A DNA stretch of 64,000 nucleotides from UBA4416 sp964543545 (GTDB lineage: Bacteria; Bacteroidota; Bacteroidia; B-17B0; Aurantibacillaceae): assembly GCA_964543545.1 (NCBI GenBank), contig CAZIYT010000003.1:310001-374000 (forward strand). The letters run 5' to 3'. Below are positions 8,267 through 15,184 of the stretch, piece after piece. Each line of letters opens with the position of its first letter. The first letter of the stretch is position 1. The notes beneath the pieces were generated by a model that worked only from the letters and a program-made list of their open reading frames with translations, was not told the origin of the DNA and ran no database searches. The position numbers and the translations under genes are program-made.

Positions 8267-8288
8267 GCAATACCGGTCAAAAAATCTA

Positions 8289-9041
8289 CTATTTCTTAAT
8301 CATCCTGTAAAGCACATTACGGCAGCGGATGGCCATAAAGGCAAAAGGCACGAGCATAAAGCCGGAGATCTTCTGTAGCCACAGAGGCGATTTATACAAT
8401 AACACAAAGGCTTCTGCACGCTTCTGCAAAAACAGCGAAGCAATCACCGTGGAGGAAATATAATGCTTGCGTTTGCGGTACTCAGGCCGGATCACATCAA
8501 ATAAAAAGATGAAGCGGTTCTGCGAACTGTGGTTGATTGCCTCGTGGTTATTGGCATCCACAAACACCAGCAGCTTTCCTTCTTCCCAGCTCCTCCACTC
8601 GTCCTTCACGCGGAAACCGCATTCGGGCATCTGCGCCGGAATGTCGAGGCCCAGGTGGCAACGGAAGATCCCATTGGTATCGCCGCAGTGCGCCTTGATG
8701 GAAGCACCGGCCTTGAGCATATTGAAGGAGGCCGACACCAGGCCGTCGATGGAGCGGATGATCTTCACCGTCTCCGGAAAATACCTGTAGTTCTCGTACA
8801 GGTCGATCGTCCAGGACTTCAGGGAAATGGTTTTCCAGCTATCGAGCTGCTGCACCATGGTGGTATTGAAATAGCTTTGAAGATGATGTTCCTTGAGGTA
8901 ATCTTCCAGCTCTTTTTTGATGGCCGGGTAATGCGCTTCGATGCTTGCTGTGAAGTCCTGTTGGGCCGGGTCGTAGAAGGCAGGCTCAGGGCCCTTATAG
9001 TCTTCCCTGCTGTATAAACTGAACCAAAGCTTCGACATCAT
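8289..9041 (-). CDS. Aspartyl/asparaginyl beta-hydroxylase family oxygenase (1)
   Basis: 250 aa, a soluble Fe(II)/2-oxoglutarate oxygenase of the AspH family. The family pattern is readable: first iron His in KAHCGDTN (H118), 2-oxoglutarate-binding Arg and His in FRCHLGL (R127, H129), second iron His in NNHEAIN (H166) and a later Arg (R176). AspH-type enzymes lack the usual Asp ligand, as here. Known relatives hydroxylate Asp/Asn in proteins, but bacterial members may act on small molecules or lipids. The C-terminal about 45 residues are hydrophobic and basic, possibly membrane-associating. It is divergent from a second AspH-family gene 33 bp away. Confidence 0.88.
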   Translation of the reverse strand: MMSKLWFSLYSREDYKGPEPAFYDPAQQDFTASIEAHYPAIKKELEDYLKEHHLQSYFNTTMVQQLDSWKTISLKSWTIDLYENYRYFPETVKIIRSIDGLVSASFNMLKAGASIKAHCGDTNGIFRCHLGLDIPAQMPECGFRVKDEWRSWEEGKLLVFVDANNHEAINHSSQNRFIFLFDVIRPEYRKRKHYISSTVIASLFLQKRAEAFVLLYKSPLWLQKISGFMLVPFAFMAIRCRNVLYRMIKK

Positions 9042-9070
9042 TGATAAATGTATGATTTTTTTTATATTTG
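9041..9070 (+). promoter_or_regulatory. Promoter of hydroxylase gene 2
   Basis: TTG (9041-9043), 19-bp spacer, TATATTTG (9063-9070), an exact match to the Bacteroidota -33/-7 pattern. The ATG at 9074 is three bases further, so the transcript is probably leaderless. Its -33 element overlaps the ATG of the divergent hydroxylase gene. This argues for ATG 9074 over the in-frame TTG at 9068, which lies inside the -7 box. Confidence 0.75.
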
Positions 9071-9073
9071 AGT

Positions 9074-9739
9074 ATGGAATTCACCGAAAAAAATCCCCAG
9101 TATTTTTATACCATTGATGAGCTGCCTGAGCTGAAAGTTTTGGAAGATAATTACCAGGTCATTCTCCAGGAGCTGACGAATCTCCGGAAGAACGCTGAGA
9201 ACGGCTTCTGGGTGGAAAGCTTCCCGGGTTACCTCAGCCCGGAAAGTAAGAACAAATGGAAAGTGTTCACCTTTCAGTTCTTTGGGATCAAGCATCCTTC
9301 CAACTGCCGGCTGTGCCCTGAAACATATAAGGCGCTGAAACAGATTCCGGGACTCGTATCCGCCGATTTCTCTTACCTGCCGGCACATACCCATATCAAA
9401 CCGCACGTGGGCTTTACCAAAATGGTCTTACGCGCCCACCTGGGGCTTATTATTCCTGAGCAATGTGCCATCCGTGTAGGCGACCAGGTGAAGGGCTGGG
9501 AACCCGGAAAAGTGCTGAGCTTTGATGATTCCTTTGAGCATGAAGCCTGGAACAAGAGCGACCAGGACCGTTTCATCCTGATGCTCGACATTGCCAACCC
9601 ACGGTGGAATTATTCTGCCGACGAGATCAACCGCTATAAAATAGAAACGCTTCGCGAGCCTTTTATGCTGGAGATGTTCCCTAAAGAGAAATGGCTGCAC
9701 TTCCTGGAAGTCGGGGAGTTTGATGTGTTTCCTTCTTAA
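9074..9739 (+). CDS. Aspartyl/asparaginyl beta-hydroxylase family oxygenase (2)
   Basis: 221 aa. The AspH signature is complete and closer to the textbook form than in its divergent neighbour: iron His in KPHVGFT (H111), 2-oxoglutarate contacts in LRAHLGL (R120, H122), iron His in the classic SFEHEAW (H156) and Arg in QDRFIL (R166). It should be a cytosolic Fe(II)/2-oxoglutarate hydroxylase. The two hydroxylases share the fold but little sequence outside the motifs, so they probably have different substrates. Both sit between the sulfotransferases and the acyl/sugar operon. The substrate is unknown. Confidence 0.9.
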   Translation: MEFTEKNPQYFYTIDELPELKVLEDNYQVILQELTNLRKNAENGFWVESFPGYLSPESKNKWKVFTFQFFGIKHPSNCRLCPETYKALKQIPGLVSADFSYLPAHTHIKPHVGFTKMVLRAHLGLIIPEQCAIRVGDQVKGWEPGKVLSFDDSFEHEAWNKSDQDRFILMLDIANPRWNYSADEINRYKIETLREPFMLEMFPKEKWLHFLEVGEFDVFPS

Positions 9740-9900
9740 GCAATAAAAAAATGAATAGTATCCCATTTAAGGAGTTGAGTACCTCCTTCCGCAAGAGGCA
9801 AAGCGGAAGGTCGGGCTGCGACGGGCTACGCTCCGGTTTTTTGTTCACTGAAAAAGCGAACAAAAAGAACCGAACCCTTTGCATCCCTGGCGCGGCAAGC
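9740..9900. repeat. Convergent intergenic region with two inverted repeats
   Basis: Contains CCTTCCGC (9785-9792) paired with GCGGAAGG (9803-9810), the same stem as the hairpin between rplB and rpsS. A second imperfect palindrome pairs CGGTTTTTTGTTC (9834-9846) with GAACAAAAAGAACCG (9858-9872) and could end transcription from both sides. No gene is supported here. Confidence 0.55.
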
Positions 9901-10524
9901 CTACTGCGAACGCCCTCGCAGGTAATCATTCACCTCGTCTACTAAATTATCAGCCGGCTCTGCTTCCATCTTAAACTCAGCATCATCCTTATGCAGGATG
10001 CCCGCCGCCCTGATGAGCTTTTTGCAATGGCTCATGTATTTTTCTTTGGAGAGGTAAAGCTTGTAGTAATTGCCATCGGGGGTTTTCTCTCTGATCTCGT
10101 AACCCAGCATAAAGTTAAAGTCGAGCGCGCGCTTATTATCGCAGGCCACCGTTGCCACAGAAGCTTCGCCGGTTTTGAAAATCTCAAACACGGCCTGCAA
10201 CAGAGTAAGTGAAGCAAAGGCCGGAATGGGTGTTCCCCAATAGTCCTTTTCCCAGATAAAAATGCCGCCTTCCGCCACACGTGAATCGGGCTCTGTATCC
10301 TTGCAGTTGATCAATCCTATTTTTTTTCCGTTATGTTCGATCAGGAAATAATAGTTGAACTTGTTGTTGATCTTCTCAAACCATTTGGCCTGCATAGCCG
10401 GCGTGATGTATTCGCGGAACTGCATGGTGTTCCGGATGAACTCCTGGTTGCGCCAGTAGCGCAAGGTTTCCAGGTGTTCCGGGCGCAGCCTGTGGTATGT
10501 AACACCGTATTGCCTGACGATCAT
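9901..10524 (-). CDS. GNAT-family N-acyltransferase (WRN-motif, amino-sugar type)
   Basis: 207 aa. The N-terminal HLETLRYWRNQEFIR segment carries the WRN signature of GNAT enzymes that acylate nucleotide amino sugars (PseH-like), followed by the acyl-donor-binding region around the WGTPIPAFASLTLL helix. A C-terminal tail of about 30 acidic residues is extra. It is the last gene of a minus-strand operon and its ATG overlaps the GT2 stop (ATGA, 10521-10524). In this setting its acyl donor is more likely the acyl-ACP made by the upstream KAS/ACP/SDR genes than acetyl-CoA. That donor is inference. Confidence 0.85.
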   Translation of the reverse strand: MIVRQYGVTYHRLRPEHLETLRYWRNQEFIRNTMQFREYITPAMQAKWFEKINNKFNYYFLIEHNGKKIGLINCKDTEPDSRVAEGGIFIWEKDYWGTPIPAFASLTLLQAVFEIFKTGEASVATVACDNKRALDFNFMLGYEIREKTPDGNYYKLYLSKEKYMSHCKKLIRAAGILHKDDAEFKMEAEPADNLVDEVNDYLRGRSQ

Positions 10525-11444
10525 AGCTTATCCTTTACGTAGAACGGCGGCTTGTTGCTCTGCATCATCAGCACATTGCCCAGGTACTGACCAATAACGG
10601 CCAGGCAAAGCAGGATGAGCCCTGTACTGAACAGGATCGACACAATGATGGAGGTATAGCCTGAAGGCGTTTTGAAAATGATCTTCCGCATGAAATAAAT
10701 GAAGCCGATAAAAAAGCTGGTGCAGGACATGATGATCCCGAAAGCCTTTACCAGCTTCAGCGGCAGCGTGGTGCTCAGCATCATGACATTGGCTCCCAGG
10801 AAAAATAATTTCTTGTAGCTGTAGCCCGACATGACCTTTTGAGAGACATGAAAAGGTGTCTGGAACACGCCGATGTTGGCCGTGTACCAAAGAATCAGCT
10901 CGTCGATCACAAACAGGTGATTGTAATGCGAAATGATCTTATCCACCAGGTCTCTCTTCAGGGCCCTGAAGCTGGAACCTATGCCCGCATGAGGATTCTC
11001 CATCCTGGAGAGGCGCTTATAAAGATTGGTGACTACCTTCCGGGTGAGCGATTTCTTTTTCGCATTGTTGGGAATGCCATATACCACATCCTTACCGGTG
11101 GTGCTAATGGAATCGTATAATTTTAAAATATCTTTGGGATCGTGCTCGAAATCATCGTCGAGCGTGATCACAACAGTACCGGTGGAATTGCTGAAACCAC
11201 AGAGCGTGGCTTTGTGCTGCCCGAAATTTTTAGCCAGACAAAATGCTTTGATGTGTGTTAATTCTTTGCCTGTGTCTTTGATGATCTGCCAGCTGTGGTC
11301 GCTGCTGCAATCATCCACCACAATGATCTCAAAGGAATGCCCGGATTGTGTGAGCAGGGCATGTACCTCGTTCATGAGCTTCGCGATGCAGGATGCCGCA
11401 TTGAACACCGGTATGATCACCGAAATATCTTTTTCTCCTTCCAT
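10521..11444 (-). CDS. Glycosyltransferase family 2, polyprenyl-phosphate type (DPM1/GtrB/ArnC-like)
   Basis: 307 aa from the ATG at 11444 (MEGEKDISVIIPVFN). A longer frame would overlap the upstream gene by 58 bp and add non-homologous residues. The GT2 catalytic domain has SVIIPVFN, VVDDCSSD and the metal-binding LDDDFEHDP. Two to three C-terminal membrane helices follow (about 215-290). This layout is typical of enzymes that load a sugar onto undecaprenyl phosphate at the inner membrane. It starts 2 bp after the SDR stop. It could make the lipid-linked sugar that is then acylated by the GNAT, or modify lipid A or an O-antigen. Confidence 0.88.
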   Translation of the reverse strand: MEGEKDISVIIPVFNAASCIAKLMNEVHALLTQSGHSFEIIVVDDCSSDHSWQIIKDTGKELTHIKAFCLAKNFGQHKATLCGFSNSTGTVVITLDDDFEHDPKDILKLYDSISTTGKDVVYGIPNNAKKKSLTRKVVTNLYKRLSRMENPHAGIGSSFRALKRDLVDKIISHYNHLFVIDELILWYTANIGVFQTPFHVSQKVMSGYSYKKLFFLGANVMMLSTTLPLKLVKAFGIIMSCTSFFIGFIYFMRKIIFKTPSGYTSIIVSILFSTGLILLCLAVIGQYLGNVLMMQSNKPPFYVKDKL

Positions 11445-11446
11445 CG

Positions 11447-12196
11447 TTAGTTGAACCCAAGTGTTAAGCCGCCATCCATTTTTAAGCAGGTGCCTGTCAC
11501 CCATTTGGAAGCGTCGGAAATAAAATAGGCCAGGGCCTGTGCAATGTCATCGGGCTGCCCTACTCCCAGCGGATATTGAGCAATGAGCTTATCCATCTCT
11601 CCCGCATTGATGGCTGCATCCACCGTGCTTTCAAAAATAGCGGTATTCACCAGGGCAGGTTGCAGCACATTCACACGGATTTTTTTCGGAATCAGCTCCA
11701 GCGCCAATACCTTGGCGTAGCCTTCCAGCGCCGCCTTGGAGCTGATGTAAGGGCCTCCTCCGAAATAGGCATGCAAGGTAGACACCGAAGAAATAAACGC
11801 GACAGAAGCCGACTGATTGAGTTTCTTGTGCTTTAATAATGCGGCAACCGTATGCACCGCCGAAAAATAATTGACGGAGAACACATCCTGTAATTGCTTG
11901 TCGCGGATAAATTTGACGGGAACCGGCAATACTTTTCCGCAGGCATGCACAAAACCATCGGCAGAAGGCATGGCGCTTACCAGGGTTTCGATGTCGGCCT
12001 GCACCGTGAGATCGGCCACGATGAGCTGATGACCGGGATGTGGGGCGAGGAGTGCAAAGGTTTCGTTGAGCTTCTCTTCGCTCCGCGCGGTGATGATGAC
12101 CCCGGCACCCAGCTGGCTGAACAGAACGGCTGTCGCTCTTCCGATGCCGGAAGAAGCACCTGTTATTAAAATGATTTTATGTTGCAGTGAGATCAA
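11447..12196 (-). CDS. Short-chain dehydrogenase/reductase (FabG-like)
   Basis: 249 aa with the NAD(P)-binding TGASSGIG at 12-19, the catalytic Tyr150-xxx-Lys154 (YISSK) and the preceding Ser. The start is TTG at 12196: a stop lies four codons upstream in frame and no ATG precedes the nucleotide-binding strand. The TTG overlaps the stop of the KAS III gene (TTGA), so it is coupled to it. In this operon the likely reaction is reduction of a 3-oxoacyl-ACP to 3-hydroxyacyl-ACP. This fits FabG homology and the neighbouring ACP, but the substrate is not proven. Confidence 0.9.
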   Translation of the reverse strand: MISLQHKIILITGASSGIGRATAVLFSQLGAGVIITARSEEKLNETFALLAPHPGHQLIVADLTVQADIETLVSAMPSADGFVHACGKVLPVPVKFIRDKQLQDVFSVNYFSAVHTVAALLKHKKLNQSASVAFISSVSTLHAYFGGGPYISSKAALEGYAKVLALELIPKKIRVNVLQPALVNTAIFESTVDAAINAGEMDKLIAQYPLGVGQPDDIAQALAYFISDASKWVTGTCLKMDGGLTLGFN

Positions 12197-13254
12197 GGGA
12201 GTTCAATTAAGGGTAAACAAACGATGTCTTTCGTGTTGAGAAGTACGCTTCCCCAGGAAAAGCCGACACCGAATCCGCAGAGGCAGAGTGTCAGTGGCTT
12301 TGAAGACAAGGCTTCGGCCGCTTCCGTGATCATCGTCAAAGGTATGGAAGCCGAACTGGTGTTGCCGTATTTTTCGAGGGAGTATAATACTTTGTGAGTT
12401 TCGGTAATTTTTAATTTTTTGCGTACCGATTCGTTGATGAGCCTGTTAGCCTGGTGAAACACAAAAAAATCGGTGTTCTCCATCGCTTGCCCGGCTGCTT
12501 CATACAGCTCGCGGATGTTGGGCGCGACTTCCCTTAAGGCAAAATTAAAAATGCCGATGCCGTCGAGCTTCAGGTGGCGCTTTTCGCGCGCAATGCCCGG
12601 CTCTATCTCTACCAGCTTAAAGGTCGTTTCATCAATCCCGTTCCTCGAGCCCCCATGTTCAATATTAATAGCATCTTTTCCGGAACCGTCCGATCCCATA
12701 TTGAAATACATCGTTCCGGCGGAAGGATCATATTCCAGGGCGGTAGCGGAACCCGCATCACCAAACAAGGGATAGGCGCTTTTATCGGTATAGGCCGTGG
12801 ATACGGTAGACTTATCACCCACCAGCAGCAAGCCTCTTTTCAGTTGCCCGGAGCTCAGCAAGTTCCCAAGCACATACAGGCCGTATACATAGCCCGAGCA
12901 GCCCAGGTTAATATCAAAAGCCAGGCAGGATTTTTTCAGCCCAAGCCTGTCCTGCAAAATCACAGCTGAGCCCGGAATAAAATAATCGGGAGATTGCGTC
13001 ACCACAATCACAGCATCAATGCTTTCTTTTTCCCAACCGAGCTTTTGCATCAGCTGCAAAGCCGGCTCATAGCACATATCGGAGGTCGACTGGTGCTTCC
13101 CGGCAACACGGCGTTCCCGGATGCCGGTTGTTTTGATGAAGAGCTCACGCTCGGGCATCTCAATGTGTTCGTATTCCAGGTTGGAATAGCTCAGCTTAGG
13201 TACTGCCGCGGCAATGCCTCTCAGTGAAATGCTATGGATGGAAATAACACTCAT
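12193..13254 (-). CDS. 3-oxoacyl-ACP synthase III family enzyme (KAS III, copy 1)
   Basis: 353 aa thiolase-fold condensing enzyme. The complete KAS III triad is visible: Cys119 (NLGCSGYVYGL), His267 (VFHQAN) and Asn298 (KYGNTSSAS). KAS III enzymes condense an acyl-CoA starter with malonyl-ACP. The start overlaps the ACP stop (ATGA, 13251-13254) and the end overlaps the SDR start. Genome housekeeping FabH is usually near plsX, not here, so this is a dedicated copy for a specialised acyl product. Starter specificity cannot be read. Confidence 0.92.
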   Translation of the reverse strand: MSVISIHSISLRGIAAAVPKLSYSNLEYEHIEMPERELFIKTTGIRERRVAGKHQSTSDMCYEPALQLMQKLGWEKESIDAVIVVTQSPDYFIPGSAVILQDRLGLKKSCLAFDINLGCSGYVYGLYVLGNLLSSGQLKRGLLLVGDKSTVSTAYTDKSAYPLFGDAGSATALEYDPSAGTMYFNMGSDGSGKDAINIEHGGSRNGIDETTFKLVEIEPGIAREKRHLKLDGIGIFNFALREVAPNIRELYEAAGQAMENTDFFVFHQANRLINESVRKKLKITETHKVLYSLEKYGNTSSASIPLTMITEAAEALSSKPLTLCLCGFGVGFSWGSVLLNTKDIVCLPLIELP

Positions 13255-13490
13255 GCTTTCGCTTTTTCCGCAACGATATTGTAAAGGTCTCTCACGGTTT
13301 GTGTATTTTTCAGATCATCGGCATTAAGCTGCACATCAAAGTTGGCATCCACGAAAGCGATGATGATCAAAGCATACATCGAGCTCCAGTTCTTGATCTC
13401 CCTGTAATTGGTGTCAGGAAATACCGTTCCCGGCTCCACTTCTTCAAACTCGGCCACCAACTGGTTGGTAAATTCTTCTGCTGATATCAT
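13251..13490 (-). CDS. Dedicated acyl carrier protein
   Basis: 79 aa from the ATG at 13490 (MISAEEFTNQL). An acidic four-helix ACP in which the phosphopantetheine site is NWSSMYAL, with Ser37 in place of the Ser of the usual DSL motif. That WSSM variant, unlike fatty-acid ACP, suggests a private carrier for the two flanking KAS III enzymes. It lies 17 bp after copy 2 of KAS III and overlaps copy 1 by 4 nt. Confidence 0.87.
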   Translation of the reverse strand: MISAEEFTNQLVAEFEEVEPGTVFPDTNYREIKNWSSMYALIIIAFVDANFDVQLNADDLKNTQTVRDLYNIVAEKAKA

Positions 13491-13506
13491 ATCTGTTTTA
13501 TAATTT

Positions 13507-14490
13507 TTAATAATCAATAATCGTTGCGCCCCAGCTATAGCCAATACCAAAGCCGGCAAGCATCACCCGCATCCCTCTTTTGAGAATGCCCTGTTGCGCG
13601 GCATCGTGTAAAGCGTTGGGGATGGTTGATGATACAGAGTTACCAAAGTTTTCGATATTCACAAAAAATTTCTCTTTGGGGATCTTACATTTTTTACGGA
13701 TCACTTCCAGCATAAAAGCACTGGCCTGGTGAAACACATAGAGGTCGATGTCCTCCGGTGTGTACTCATATTTTTTCAGGATGTCGCTCACCAATCCCGG
13801 CACCGTTCTCACCGCAAATAAAAAGATCTCGGTGCTGTTCATCTTCATGTGGCCGTAGGGCAGGTTTGTTTCCTGCAGGTATTCTACAGTGGCCGGGTTG
13901 CGTGTGCCGCTGTGGTCCACGATCAGGTTGGTGTAGCCTGCGCCATCCGTCCCGAAAATAAAGTGTTGTTTGCTATGACTCTTTTTTGTAACAATAGTGG
14001 CGGTGCCGATGTCGCTGAAAATACTGCGAAGCTCCAGGTCGTCCTTATGGCAAACCTTGGTCGGATTATCGGAAGTAAGGAGTAACACTTTCGTGGCAAT
14101 GCCACCCTCCATCATGCCATGCGCAATACCTAACCCGTAAATATATCCTGAGCAGCCGTAGGGCAGATCGATGCAGGCCGTATGTTTGCCAAGCCCCAGG
14201 CGGTGCTGGATGAGGCAGGACGTAGAAGGCCCTTTATGATCGAAGCCTTCGGAACAAAAGATGAGAAAGTCAATGCCCGAAAGCTCTATCTCATTTTCTG
14301 AAAACAGATTTTGTGCCGCCTTCACGGCTACATCCGATGGCATTTCTCCTTCCGCAGAAAGATAGCGCCTGCTAATCCCTGTGTTCTTAAAAATCTGCCC
14401 GGTGGAAGTATTGAACTGAGCCGCCAGATCATCGTTTGTGAGTTGTGTTGCAGGGAGGTAAACGGCAATATGATCCAGAAAAATGCCCAT
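13507..14490 (-). CDS. 3-oxoacyl-ACP synthase III family enzyme (KAS III, copy 2)
   Basis: 327 aa; first gene of the minus-strand operon. The triad Cys113 (PYGCSGYIYGL), His254 (VFHQAS) and Asn284 (NFGNSVSST) is intact. Identity with the other KAS III is only moderate by eye, so they likely perform different condensations, such as starter and extension steps, or form a heterodimer. The operon promoter should lie in the 190 bp to the divergent gene at 14680. I see only a weak minus-strand -7 candidate there (TAAATTTA). Confidence 0.92.
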   Translation of the reverse strand: MGIFLDHIAVYLPATQLTNDDLAAQFNTSTGQIFKNTGISRRYLSAEGEMPSDVAVKAAQNLFSENEIELSGIDFLIFCSEGFDHKGPSTSCLIQHRLGLGKHTACIDLPYGCSGYIYGLGIAHGMMEGGIATKVLLLTSDNPTKVCHKDDLELRSIFSDIGTATIVTKKSHSKQHFIFGTDGAGYTNLIVDHSGTRNPATVEYLQETNLPYGHMKMNSTEIFLFAVRTVPGLVSDILKKYEYTPEDIDLYVFHQASAFMLEVIRKKCKIPKEKFFVNIENFGNSVSSTIPNALHDAAQQGILKRGMRVMLAGFGIGYSWGATIIDY

Positions 14491-14679
14491 AAGTTGTCAG
14501 GTAAATTTATACAATAACATGCATATAAATTACTTTTCATCTATCTTTTTTTTAGTCGATCGTCCCAAAATCTTTTCCCTCACAAAAACATAGCTTTCAC
14601 GAACTACTTTTCTGTTTTATTTGGCGCTATGTAAAAAATAGCTACTTTAGGGTATTCATTTATTTTTAAACCCGCGATC

Positions 14680-15072
14680 ATGAAAAAAATTTTATCTCTC
14701 ATTTGCCTTTCTTTATTCATGCTTTCTGTAAAAGCATACGCTCAGTCCAACACTACCTGGACTATTAAAGACAATGTTCAAAAAGGATTCTTTAGAACGG
14801 CCACCACCTTCCACACGCATTTCAGCGGCTTTTCAAACAAAGCACAGGCCGATGCTATGATTCAGAAGATCAAAACACAGCCTGATGTTAGCACTGCAAC
14901 GGTTTCGAATGCAGATGCCAATGGCAATTGCGATGTGACTTTAGTGATGCGCTCGGCACATGATAAAAAACACTACCTGGGCATGGCTCAGAAGTTAGGC
15001 ATCCAGTATGTGGAAGTGAACGGCAAGAAAAAAACGCCGGCACAATGGCTGGAAGGCAAAGAGAAAAAATAA
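14680..15072 (+). CDS. Small exported protein of unknown function
   Basis: 130 aa with a clear signal peptide (about 1-21, SVKAYAQ). The mature part has alternating strand/helix character with a HTHFSGFSNKAQADAMIQKI segment. This resembles the ferredoxin-like beta-alpha-beta fold of heavy-metal-associated or stress proteins, but no metal-binding CxxC exists. One Cys is present. It stands alone with its own terminator. I do not recognise a family. It starts from an ATG behind an AT-rich leader. Confidence 0.75.
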   Translation: MKKILSLICLSLFMLSVKAYAQSNTTWTIKDNVQKGFFRTATTFHTHFSGFSNKAQADAMIQKIKTQPDVSTATVSNADANGNCDVTLVMRSAHDKKHYLGMAQKLGIQYVEVNGKKKTPAQWLEGKEKK

Positions 15073-15089
15073 GTAACACCATCTTATTG

Positions 15090-15122
15090 AAAAGCGTCGC
15101 GATGCATCGTGACGCTTTTTTT
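15090..15122 (+). terminator. Intrinsic terminator after the small exported protein
   Basis: Near-perfect self-complementary hairpin: AAAAGCGTC pairs with GACGCTTTT, and the inner palindrome CGATGCATCG is joined by one G-U. It ends in seven T. A classic rho-independent signal, 17 bp after the stop. Confidence 0.93.
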
Positions 15123-15184
15123 ATGAAGAATAATCCTATATTTAAACTTTAAACTAGCTCATTTACCTCTTAGTATTACGCTGA

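Noticed and set aside
9751..9945. Short frame on the plus strand between hydroxylase 2 and the GNAT gene
   Set aside because: It runs through two inverted repeats and into the end of the GNAT gene; composition and position fit repeat DNA.
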